DNA of 5,675 nt from JALSRY01 sp964428275 (GCA_964428275.1 CAYRXN010000317.1:1-5675); one strand, 5' to 3'; counted from the first letter of the stretch, positions 1 to 5,675 are shown. Numbers and translations: made by a program. Notes: generated by a model from the letters alone, not told the origin.

Positions 1-2382
1 AAACTGCGGCTCAAGCTCGAAGACGCCGACAAGCACCCGCTTCCGGGGCTTTCGTATGCGATCGTGCTGCGCGACCGCGTGCTGACCGGCGTCACCGATG
101 CCCAGGGGATGCTCGAACACGAAATCCCCTTCGACGCGGAAGTGGGGGCGTTTCGTTTTCAGGGGCCCGAGCAGAACTCGATCCGCTTTCTCCAGCGGGC
201 GCTGGTCGCGCCGCAGCTCGGGACGGAATACAACACGCTCCGGGCGTTCTTTCAGAATCCGCTCGATCCACAATTCGGCGCCGATCTGCGCAAGAAGTGC
301 AAGGAACTGGTCGCCGGCATCGGCGGGATGCTCCAGGGCGAACTCGGCGGGCTGGTCGAGAAGGGTACCCGGCTCGTCGATTACTGCCAGCAGCGTGCGG
401 GCGAGATCCTCGACCAGATCGCCAAGGCCGAGGGCGTCGCCAGGGACCGCATCAACCAGGCCGCCGGTCAGGCCGCTTCGGCCGCCGGACAGCTGGCGGA
501 CCAGGCCCAGGGGGCGGTCGGTCAGGCCCGGCAGAACGTGGACGACGTTTCGCAGCGGCTCGCCCAGCTCGAGCAGCAGGCCCGCCAGCAGGCCGCCCAG
601 GCGCAGCAGCAGGCCTCGGGCATGATCGCGCAGGTTCAGTCGCGCGCGAACCAGTCGATCGCCGAGTACGAAGCGCAGGTAAACCAGCTCATGCAGCAGG
701 CCATCGTGGCCGAGCAGCAGGCCCGTGCCGGCGCCGCCCAGGCGGCCGACGGGGCGCGCGGCGCGGTCGATTCGGCGGTCGCCCAGGGCCAGCAGGCGGC
801 TCGCGGCGTCGAGCAGCGCGTGCAGACCGCTGTCGCCGAGGCGGAGCGCCGCGTGCAGGAGGGCATCCGCCGGGGGCAGGAGCAGGCCCGGGCGGCCGTC
901 GATCACGCCGCGGCCGAGACCCGCCGGTATATCGACGATCTCATCCACCGGGCCGTCGAGCGCGGCGAGGCGTGGCTTCGGCGGCGCGCGCAGGAGGTTC
1001 ACCAGCGGTTGCGCCAACAGGTCGCGGCCGCGGCGGCCCAGGGTCGGGCCCAGGTCGATCAGGGTCGCAGCCAGGCGAACCGGGCCGCCGACGGCGCCCG
1101 GGCCACGGCGCGCGAGATGCTCGGCGAAACGTCACGCGTGATGAACGAAGCGCTCCGGTCGCTCGGCGAGCAGGCCCGACAGCAGGCCCGCCGGCTCGGC
1201 ATTCCCGCCGATGTGATCGTGGACACGCTGATTCAGGAAGGGCAGCGCCTGCTCGCCGAGGCCGAGCAGAAGGGCAGCGCGGCGATCGCGCGGGCACGAA
1301 CGGATGTGGATCAGCGACTCGACGAGACGCAGCAGGCCGCCGAGCAGGGGATCGACGACGCGGAGCAGTCGGCCCAATCCGCCGTCGATCAGGAGGTCAG
1401 GCAGGCGTACCGGCAGATCGAGGCGGGATCGTCCGCGGCGCAGGGGGCCTCGGACCAGGCCGGCCAGGCCGTCAAACATGCGGCGGCGCAAGCCGACCAG
1501 GGCATCGCCGGTGCCGGTGGTGCGGCGTCGGCAGCGACGCGCGATGCCGCCCACCGTGCCTCCCGGGCGGCCGCCGGCGCCTCACAGGCGACACAGGGTG
1601 CCATGCAGCAAGCGGGAGACGCCGCGACCGGCGCGGTCGATCGGGCCCAGGCCACCGCGGACGGGGTGCTGGACCAGGCCGCCGCGGCGCGCGACCAGGC
1701 CGGTCAGACCGCCCAACAGGTCGGCGCGCAGGCCCACGATCAGGTCGACGCCGCGGCGGGTCAGGCGCAGCGGGCGGCGCAATCCGCCGAACGGGCGGTC
1801 CAGGACGGAATCGGCCGGGTCAGCCAACTGCGCGAGCAGGTGACGCAGCAGGCCTGCCAGGCACTCGAACAGGCATCCGAAGGGGTCGATCAGGCCCGCG
1901 ACCAGGCCCAGGCCGCGATCGGCCAGGCCCAGGATGCCGCCACTGGTGCGGTCGATCAGGTCACCCGGGCCCGCGCGCAGGCGGCCGAGTCGGTCCAACA
2001 GGGGGCCGACCAGGCCCGCGAAGGTTTGCAGCAGGCCGGTGCCGCGGCCTCCGACGCGGTCGCGAGCGCGCAGCAGCAGGCCGAGGGGGCGATCGACACC
2101 GCGTTCGACGCGATCGGCGGGCTGGGCGACCAGGTGCCGAACTGGGACGATCTGCTCGAGGAGCTGCCGCTCCAGATCGGTCACCTCGACCCGGCGAACG
2201 AGGTCAGCGGCGTCATCGGGCGCCTCAACAACCTGGGGTTCGATGCCGGCGCGCCGGCGGCGTATGCGGGCGAGTACACGCGAGCCGCGATCCGCAAGTT
2301 TCAGATGGTCGAGGGGCTGGCGCAAACCGGCAGCGTGGACGCCGCGACGCTGGGCCGGCTGATCGATCGGCACGGGTGCTGA
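1..2382 (+). CDS. Peptidoglycan-binding domain protein with giant Ala/Gln-rich helical insert, 5' partial
   Basis: The frame is open from base 1 to the TGA at 2380-2382 (793 visible codons), so the true start lies upstream. Seen, in order: codons 1-55 form a beta-rich module with the pattern 'PLPGLSYAI...GVTDAQGMLEHEIP', which I know from the N-termini of peptidoglycan-binding proteins near VgrG and PAAR genes. Codons 91-712 are an Ala/Gln/Arg/Asp-rich, almost proline-free helical region. Codons 729-793 are a PG_binding_1-type domain, with motifs 'GRLNNLGF', 'AAIRKFQMVEGLAQTG' and 'DAATLGRLIDRHG'. In relatives as I recall them, the two terminal domains lie close together, so the middle looks like a large insertion. 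No signal peptide can be judged because the N-terminus is missing. The protein ends in Cys; other Cys codons are at 298, 385 and 1855. The inferred role is cell-wall binding or cargo partnership in a type VI-like tip module with the PAAR gene downstream. The biochemical role is unknown. Confidence 0.9.
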   Translation, partial: KLRLKLEDADKHPLPGLSYAIVLRDRVLTGVTDAQGMLEHEIPFDAEVGAFRFQGPEQNSIRFLQRALVAPQLGTEYNTLRAFFQNPLDPQFGADLRKKCKELVAGIGGMLQGELGGLVEKGTRLVDYCQQRAGEILDQIAKAEGVARDRINQAAGQAASAAGQLADQAQGAVGQARQNVDDVSQRLAQLEQQARQQAAQAQQQASGMIAQVQSRANQSIAEYEAQVNQLMQQAIVAEQQARAGAAQAADGARGAVDSAVAQGQQAARGVEQRVQTAVAEAERRVQEGIRRGQEQARAAVDHAAAETRRYIDDLIHRAVERGEAWLRRRAQEVHQRLRQQVAAAAAQGRAQVDQGRSQANRAADGARATAREMLGETSRVMNEALRSLGEQARQQARRLGIPADVIVDTLIQEGQRLLAEAEQKGSAAIARARTDVDQRLDETQQAAEQGIDDAEQSAQSAVDQEVRQAYRQIEAGSSAAQGASDQAGQAVKHAAAQADQGIAGAGGAASAATRDAAHRASRAAAGASQATQGAMQQAGDAATGAVDRAQATADGVLDQAAAARDQAGQTAQQVGAQAHDQVDAAAGQAQRAAQSAERAVQDGIGRVSQLREQVTQQACQALEQASEGVDQARDQAQAAIGQAQDAATGAVDQVTRARAQAAESVQQGADQAREGLQQAGAAASDAVASAQQQAEGAIDTAFDAIGGLGDQVPNWDDLLEELPLQIGHLDPANEVSGVIGRLNNLGFDAGAPAAYAGEYTRAAIRKFQMVEGLAQTGSVDAATLGRLIDRHGC
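271..2136 (+). other. Region encoding a ~620-residue helical rod, probable antiparallel hairpin
   Basis: Between the Pro codons at 268 and 2137 the only Pro is at 1204-1206. That leaves 311 and 310 proline-free residues on either side. Composition is dominated by Ala, Gln, Arg, Asp, Glu and Gly, with recurring words such as DQA, QAR, AAQ and AVD in degenerate 7-, 11- and 15-residue spacing, as in apolipoprotein- or LEA-like amphipathic helices. At the centre, a Gly then Ile-Pro-Ala-Asp is a plausible helix C-cap followed by a new helix N-cap. The 100 residues before the Pro have 19 Arg and 12 Asp/Glu (net +7); the 100 after have 8 Lys/Arg and 18 Asp/Glu (net -10). A hairpin of two roughly 45-nm helices is inferred. 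A continuous parallel coiled coil or a disordered linker are alternatives. A Gly-rich weak point lies at 1501-1530. Confidence 0.7.
1618..1956 (+). repeat. Repeated DAATGAVD coding word within the rod
   Basis: The eight-residue word DAATGAVD is encoded at 1618-1641 and again at 1933-1956, exactly 105 codons apart. A related word, DGARGAVD, is at 748-771. The codons differ between copies (for example acc ggc versus act ggt), so this is an old or selected repeat rather than a recent duplication. It fits expansion of the helical insert by internal duplication followed by divergence. Confidence 0.55.
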
Positions 2383-2476
2383 GGGAATCGTGACAGGCCA
2401 CGGGCGAATTGCGGAAGGTGGCCGCGTGGGGCTTCGCCACGGAGCAAGCGCACGACCGTCGTTGCGTTGACTTGTG

Positions 2477-2507
2477 ACCGTCACGCTGCGTGACACGAAC
2501 TGACGGT
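2477..2507. repeat. Nested, mutually exclusive inverted repeats upstream of the PAAR gene
   Basis: accgtca (2477-2483) is a perfect 7-base inverted repeat of tgacggt (2501-2507). Inside it, gtcacg (2480-2485) and cgtgac (2489-2494) form a perfect 6-base stem with a 3-base loop. The two stems share bases 2480-2483 and so cannot form together. The outer one ends 8 bases before the AGGG ribosome site of the PAAR gene. This could be an operator or an RNA switch, but short GC-rich palindromes also arise by chance here. Confidence 0.4.
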
Positions 2508-2514
2508 GGCCGAC

Positions 2515-2518
2515 AGGG
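2515..2518 (+). promoter_or_regulatory. Ribosome binding site of the PAAR gene
   Basis: AGGG sits 7 bases upstream of the ATG at 2526. This fixes the start there, because the in-frame GTG at 2490 has no purine-rich element upstream and would add 12 residues unrelated to the conserved PAAR N-terminus. Confidence 0.75.
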
Positions 2519-2525
2519 TTCAAAT

Positions 2526-3875
2526 ATGCCTCCGGCAGCGCGTCTTACAGATTCGACCGCACACGGCCTGCCGCTGGCGCCCGGCCCCGGCAGCCCCAAC
2601 GTGCTGATCGGTTTCCTGCCGGCGTGGCGGGCGCTGCCGTCGTCGGTCGGGGCCGCGCTCGAATCGCTCTCGAACGCGATGAACTCGTTCATGCAGAGCC
2701 CCAGCCTCAACCCCGCCACCGCCGCCCCGTACATCGCCCAGGCGATCCAGGGCATGATCAATCTGGGGGTCGCTTCCGCGGCGGCCGGCGGCGCCGGCGC
2801 GCTCTCCGCGGCATCGTCGCAGGCCGTCGGTGTCGGCGTGCAGAACGCCACCCTCACGACCACGTGGACGTCTGCTTCAGCCGCTCCGGGCGGCCAGCCG
2901 GCCGCGGACGTGGCGTATACCCAGGGGCTCAAGGCGGCGTTGGGGGCCGCCGCGAGCAGTGTGGTCAGTGCGATGGCCGGGATGGCGGACATGCACACCT
3001 GCACGATCCCCTGCCCCGTTCCGCTGCACGGCCCGGGCATGGTCTGCCGGGGCAGTCCGACGGTTTTCATCAACAACCTTCCCGCGTGCCGGATCGGAGA
3101 CCAGGTCATGGAGGCCTGCGGCGGCGCGGACCCGATCGTCGTGGGGTGCTTCACCGTCATGATCGGCGACTCGGGTGGTGGCGGCGGCGGGGGCGGAGCC
3201 GGTGGCGGCGGAGGTGCCGGCGGCGGAGGAGCAGGTGGGGGAGCCGGCCCGGGAGCCGGTCTGGATGCGATGCTCGGCGGCCTCGGCGCGGCGTTGGCCG
3301 CGGCGATCGGCGGGCTGACGGGATACCTCACGGGGGCGACTGCGGGATCGGGCGATCCGCTGTCGGACATTGGCCGCGCGGCCCAGGAGGTCACCGAGCG
3401 GCTGGGTGAGATGATCGACGACGCGATCGACCAGGCTTCGTCGCTGCTGGGTGGCAGCCCGGGCGATGCGGCCCGTGCCGCGGGGGACGCCGCCGGGGAC
3501 ATGTGGGACGCCGCGGGACGGGGGGCGGAAACCGTCGCCGACGCGGCCGGCGAAGCCATGGACCGCGGCGCGGACCTCGCCGGAGACGGCATCGACATTC
3601 TGGCCCAGGAGGCGGCCGACGGGGCCCGGCGCATCGGCGAGGCCGTCGGCGCGGAGGAGGCCGGCGAGACCGTCGCGGAAGCCTACGAGACCGCGGGCGA
3701 GATGGCCGACGAAGCGCTCGACTGGGCGGGTGATGCGGCCCGATCCGGCGCCGAGCAGGTGGGCGACGCCGCCCGCGGCGTCGCCGAAACCGCCGGCGAA
3801 GGTGCCCGCCGCGCCGGCGACGCCATCGCCAACGTCTGGGACGAGTTCTGGGGTTCCGGCGATGCCGATGCTTGA
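2526..3875 (+). CDS. PAAR-type spike-tip protein with split PAAR, Gly linker and acidic 11-mer tail
   Basis: The product has 449 residues; ATG 2526 follows a good ribosome site and gives the conserved N-terminus MPPAARLTD. PAAR proteins cap the VgrG spike of type VI secretion systems and bind zinc. Seen: the first PAAR half is residues 1-37 (TAHG with H13, SPNVLIG, PAWRAL). An Ala/Gly/Ser-rich insert fills residues 38-154. The second half is residues 155-215, with DMHTC (H157, C159), PLHGPG (H168), SPTVFINNLPACRIGD, ACGGADPI (C198) and GC..VMIGD (C208). These His/Cys residues are the likely metal ligands. A polyglycine linker follows (216-245), then a glycine-zipper hydrophobic stretch (249-274) and an acidic helical tail (277-449) with about 40 Asp/Glu, 11 Arg and no Lys. 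No known toxin domain is recognised, so the tail may be a docking arm or an unrecognised effector. It follows the peptidoglycan-binding gene by 143 bases and converges on the - strand gene. Confidence 0.92.
   Translation: MPPAARLTDSTAHGLPLAPGPGSPNVLIGFLPAWRALPSSVGAALESLSNAMNSFMQSPSLNPATAAPYIAQAIQGMINLGVASAAAGGAGALSAASSQAVGVGVQNATLTTTWTSASAAPGGQPAADVAYTQGLKAALGAAASSVVSAMAGMADMHTCTIPCPVPLHGPGMVCRGSPTVFINNLPACRIGDQVMEACGGADPIVVGCFTVMIGDSGGGGGGGGAGGGGGAGGGGAGGGAGPGAGLDAMLGGLGAALAAAIGGLTGYLTGATAGSGDPLSDIGRAAQEVTERLGEMIDDAIDQASSLLGGSPGDAARAAGDAAGDMWDAAGRGAETVADAAGEAMDRGADLAGDGIDILAQEAADGARRIGEAVGAEEAGETVAEAYETAGEMADEALDWAGDAARSGAEQVGDAARGVAETAGEGARRAGDAIANVWDEFWGSGDADA
2637..2987 (+). other. 117-residue insert inside the PAAR domain
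   Basis: Residues 38-154 separate the PAWRA motif of the first PAAR half from the DMHTC motif of the second. The stretch is rich in Ala, Ser and Gly with predicted helices (around residues 42-57 and 68-92) and a Thr-rich strand-like part near residues 108-118. In the simplest PAAR proteins the two motifs are nearly adjacent. I recall other PAAR proteins with a similar insert and a PHGPG-type second half, so it may define a subfamily. Its function is unknown. Confidence 0.65.
3171..3260 (+). other. Polyglycine linker of the PAAR protein
   Basis: Residues 216-245 consist of runs of 8, 5, 4 and 3 glycines separated by single alanines, ending in AGPGAG. This is a flexible tether placed exactly after the last PAAR motif, separating the tip fold from the C-terminal tail. 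The DNA is a ggc/ggt/gga run prone to replication slippage. Confidence 0.85.
3270..3347 (+). other. Glycine-zipper hydrophobic segment of the PAAR protein
   Basis: Residues 249-274 (beginning MLGGLGAALAAAIGG) have no charged residue, are 26 long, and repeat small residues at i/i+4 spacing. They could cross or insert into a membrane, or pack as a helical hairpin. Some PAAR effectors carry membrane segments for delivery, but those are usually before the PAAR domain. A soluble Ala/Gly helix is the alternative. Confidence 0.5.
3660..3824 (+). repeat. Five tandem 33-base (11-residue) coding repeats in the PAAR tail
   Basis: Starting at 3660, 3693, 3726, 3759 and 3792, consecutive 11-residue blocks begin AGETVAE, AGEMADE, AGDAARS, VGDAARG and AGEGARR. 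All fit [A/V]-G-[D/E] at positions 1-3, with Ala and acidic residues recurring. Weaker copies extend upstream to about 3465. An 11-residue period is the hendecad spacing of LEA-like and some apolipoprotein amphipathic helices. The DNA copies are diverged, so the period is kept at protein level. Confidence 0.75.
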
Positions 3876-3890
3876 GACGCCTGCGCGCAC
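3876..3890. other. 15-base convergent gene junction
   Basis: The PAAR gene stops with TGA at 3873-3875 and the - strand gene stops with TAG at 3891-3893. There is no room for a separate terminator. The nearest hairpin, ctcgcc (3894-3899) with ggcgag (3909-3914), lies inside the end of the - strand gene and has no T-run. Confidence 0.9.
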
Positions 3891-5675
3891 CTACTCGCCC
3901 GCGGCGCCGGCGAGCCGGGCTCGCAGCGCTTCGGCCGTCGTGACGGGCAGCGTGCAGGTGTAGTTTCGGCACACGTAGGCCGCGGGCCTGCCGTCCACGA
4001 GCGTGCGGCCTTCGAGCAGCGGCGAAGGTGGTGCCGCCCTCGGGTGGGTCGGATCGAGCAGCATCACGACGCGGTTGGGCAGGTACGCCTGGTGTACGGT
4101 TCGCACCAGGTCACGCGTCGCGGCGGCGGAGGGCGGGCCGACGATTGCGACTTCGACCGGGCCCAACCGGGCGAACTCCACCCCCGCCAGGAAACGTTCG
4201 CTGGTGCCCGGCGAGCGGACGACCTCGGCGGCGTAGTGCGCGATGGTCCGCTCGGCCATCTGTCCCAGCTTCTCATCGCCGAGCATGTCGGCCAACCGCA
4301 GAAGGTTCATCAGTTCGACCGAGTTCCCCGAAGGCGTCGCGCTGTCGCGCAAGTCCTTCGAACGCGCGATCAGGCGCTCGGCGCCGGCCGGTGTGAAGAA
4401 GAAGCCGCCGTTGTCCGCGTCGTAGAACTGCTCGACGACGACGGTATTGAGCTCGACGGCCTTCTCGAGCCAGTGCCGTTCGAGCGTCGCTTCGTACAGC
4501 TCGAGCAGCCCCTCGACCATGCAGGCGTAATCGGTCAGGAACGCGGTCTCGAGCGTTCGGCCGTCGCGATACGATCGCAGCAGCCGTCGGCCGGCGTATT
4601 GCCGATCGAGGATGAACCGCGCGGCCCGTGCCGCCGCATCGACGTACTTCGGCTCGCCGAGCACGGATCCGCCGCGGGCCAGCGAGGCGATCATCAGCCC
4701 GTTCCATTCGGCGAGAATCTTCTCGTCGCGGGCCGGCGGAACGCGCCGGCTCCGCAACGCCAGCAGCTTGGCCCGCGCCGCCGCCAGCCGCCGCTCGAGT
4801 TGCGCCGCCGGCACGTGCCGGTCTGCGGCGACCTCGGCGAGGCCGCGCGGCAGATGGAGGATGTTCTTGCCGCCGTCGGGGTCGTGCGGGTCGTTCCAGT
4901 TGCCGTCCGGCCTCACGCCGTAAACCTCGCAGAACAGCGGACCGTCCTGTTCGCCCAGCGCGTCGAGGATCTGGCGGCGGGTCCAGACGTAGTACTTGCC
5001 CTCGACGCCCTCGCTGTCGGCGTCGCGTGTGCTGTAGAAGCCGCCCTCGGGCGCGCGGAGATCGGCGAGGACGTAATCCAGCGTCTCACGCGCGACGCGG
5101 GCGTAGAGCGGCTTGCCGGTGGCCTGGTACGCGTCGAGATAGATGCGGCTGATCAGCGCCTGGTCGTAGAGCATTTTCTCGAAGTGCGGGACGAGCCAGT
5201 CGACGTCGGTGCTGTAGCGGTGGAAGCCGCCGCCGAGCTGGTCGCAGATACCGCCGCGGGCCATGTGGTCGAGGGTCAGTTCGGTCAGCGCGATCACCTT
5301 GCGGCGGGTGGCTTCGTCGGCGCCACCCCGCGCCGCGGTTCGCAGGAACAGATCGAGCGTCATGCTGGGCGGGAACTTGTTGGTTCCGCCGCCGCTGATC
5401 CCGCCACGGTGCGGGTCGAATGCCTCGGCGAGCCGTTTGACGGTGCGGTCGATGTCGTCGAGCGCCAGCGTTTGCTTGTCGCCGGTGGCGGCCTTGAGCG
5501 AGTTTGCCACCATCGCGGTGAGCCGGTCGGCGTCGGCTTCGATGTCCGCGCGGCGGGTCTGCCAGAACTGGCCGATGCGCTCGCACAGCTCCCTGAACCC
5601 CGGGCGGCCCCATCGCGACGTGGGCGGGAAGTAGGTACCGGCGAAGAACGGCTTGAGGTCGGGCGTGAGCCAGAC
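3891..5675 (-). CDS. YyaL/SPATA20-like (DUF255) protein with (alpha/alpha)6-barrel, 5' partial
   Basis: The frame is open from the right edge at 5675 to TAG at 3891-3893, giving 594 visible residues. An ATG at 5513 is internal, because the 54 codons before it are clearly family sequence. The first visible residues, VWLTPDLKPFFAGTYFPP, are the segment just after the thioredoxin-like domain in this family. About 100 N-terminal residues, including the CxxC-type site, therefore lie outside the window. Other family motifs, in visible numbering: TNKFPP (98-103), DQLGGGFHRYS...HFEKMLYDQA (145-173), DADSEGVEGKYYVWT (218-232), DEKILAEWNGLM (317-328), FLTDYA (379-384), ATPSGNSV (446-453) and CRNYTC (569-574). 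The body is a six-hairpin barrel like those of N-acylglucosamine 2-epimerases and glycosidases. The family's substrate and reaction are not established; human SPATA20 and B. subtilis YyaL are members. The gene converges on the tip module and shows no functional link to it. Confidence 0.97.
   Translation of the reverse strand, partial: VWLTPDLKPFFAGTYFPPTSRWGRPGFRELCERIGQFWQTRRADIEADADRLTAMVANSLKAATGDKQTLALDDIDRTVKRLAEAFDPHRGGISGGGTNKFPPSMTLDLFLRTAARGGADEATRRKVIALTELTLDHMARGGICDQLGGGFHRYSTDVDWLVPHFEKMLYDQALISRIYLDAYQATGKPLYARVARETLDYVLADLRAPEGGFYSTRDADSEGVEGKYYVWTRRQILDALGEQDGPLFCEVYGVRPDGNWNDPHDPDGGKNILHLPRGLAEVAADRHVPAAQLERRLAAARAKLLALRSRRVPPARDEKILAEWNGLMIASLARGGSVLGEPKYVDAAARAARFILDRQYAGRRLLRSYRDGRTLETAFLTDYACMVEGLLELYEATLERHWLEKAVELNTVVVEQFYDADNGGFFFTPAGAERLIARSKDLRDSATPSGNSVELMNLLRLADMLGDEKLGQMAERTIAHYAAEVVRSPGTSERFLAGVEFARLGPVEVAIVGPPSAAATRDLVRTVHQAYLPNRVVMLLDPTHPRAAPPSPLLEGRTLVDGRPAAYVCRNYTCTLPVTTAEALRARLAGAAGE

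Larger units (their letters stand above)
2383..2525. other. Intergenic gap between the two tip-module genes
   Basis: This is 143 bases without a gene. It contains an inverted repeat of ggccac (2396-2401) with gtggcc (2418-2423), a small hairpin cgtgg (2425-2429) with ccacg (2437-2441), and the overlapping repeats annotated at 2477-2507. No T-tract follows any hairpin, so an intrinsic terminator is not supported. No convincing -35/-10 pair was found; TTGACT at 2467-2472 has no matching -10. The two genes could be cotranscribed through this gap or have separate control; the sequence does not decide. Confidence 0.6.

Noticed and set aside
64..66. GTG as the start of the first gene
   Set aside because: The frame is open to base 1 and the residues before it (ending PLPGLSYAI) belong to the N-terminal beta domain, so the gene starts before the window.
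271..2136. Rod as a phage-type tape-measure protein
   Set aside because: Tape measures usually have hydrophobic segments and sit among tail-tube genes. Here the rod lies between two small globular domains, one of them peptidoglycan-binding, and no tube or sheath gene is in the window.
297..2393. Long second reading frame on the + strand over the first gene
   Set aside because: It is Gly/Arg/Pro-rich low-complexity translation typical of a frame-shifted shadow in GC-rich DNA. The other frame ends in a recognisable peptidoglycan-binding domain.
2396..2441. Intrinsic terminator after the first gene
   Set aside because: The stems are only 5-6 bases with long loops and no T-run follows.
2467..2495. 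Promoter with TTGACT as -35
   Set aside because: At the proper spacing the bases are gtgaca or similar, with no acceptable -10 element.
1582..2523. Antisense open frame of 313 codons
   Set aside because: No family motif, and it lies opposite a repetitive GC-rich gene where stop codons are rare. It is treated as a shadow.
2490..2525. GTG start giving a 461-residue PAAR protein
   Set aside because: There is no ribosome site before it, and the 12 extra residues are not family-like. ATG 2526 has AGGG at 7 bases and the conserved MPPAAR start.
2225..3634. Antisense open frame of 469 codons opposite the PAAR gene
   Set aside because: Its polyproline run is simply the complement of the polyglycine linker; no recognisable domain. 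The 337-codon antisense frame at 2877-3890 is dismissed for the same reason.
3465..3824. Tail as a true LEA desiccation protein
   Set aside because: The 11-residue period is similar, but LEA proteins are Lys-rich and free-standing. This tail has no Lys and is fused to a PAAR domain.
1..5675. CRISPR array, tRNA, rRNA, insertion sequence or attachment site
   Set aside because: No regularly spaced direct repeats outside coding sequence, no tRNA-like or rRNA-like segments, and no transposase or terminal inverted repeats were seen.

Overview
The window is GC-rich bacterial DNA, with codon third positions mostly G or C. It holds three protein genes and no RNA gene. Two genes on the + strand look like part of a contractile-injection (type VI secretion-like) tip module. 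A third, convergent gene on the - strand is an unrelated housekeeping-type protein of the YyaL/DUF255 family. The mix (PAAR spike protein, peptidoglycan-binding partner, YyaL protein, high GC) suggests a Gram-negative-type bacterium such as a planctomycete, myxobacterium or high-GC proteobacterium. The sequence alone does not decide between them.

Region 1 (1-2382, +) is the 3' part of a gene whose start lies before the window. It encodes a short beta-type N-terminal domain, a very long Ala/Gln-rich helical region of about 620 residues, and a C-terminal peptidoglycan-binding domain. The helical region has no proline except one at its exact centre: 311 proline-free residues before it and 310 after it. 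The two 100-residue flanks of that proline carry opposite net charge. The simplest reading is a giant antiparallel helical hairpin inserted between two small domains.

Region 2 (2383-2525) is a 143-base gap with several short inverted repeats and the ribosome binding site of the next gene.

Region 3 (2526-3875, +) encodes a 449-residue PAAR-type spike-tip protein. Its PAAR sequence is split by a 117-residue Ala-rich insert. After it come a 30-residue polyglycine linker, a glycine-zipper hydrophobic stretch, and a strongly acidic tail built on an 11-residue repeat. No toxin domain is recognisable.

Region 4 (3876-3890) is a 15-base convergent junction. Region 5 (3891-5675, -) is a YyaL/SPATA20-like protein; its N-terminal thioredoxin-like part lies beyond the right edge.

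The first two genes probably work together: the PAAR protein as the sharp tip or effector carrier, and the peptidoglycan-binding protein as a cell-wall contact or cargo partner. Both have acquired unusually long low-complexity helical arms, which is the most unusual thing in the window.
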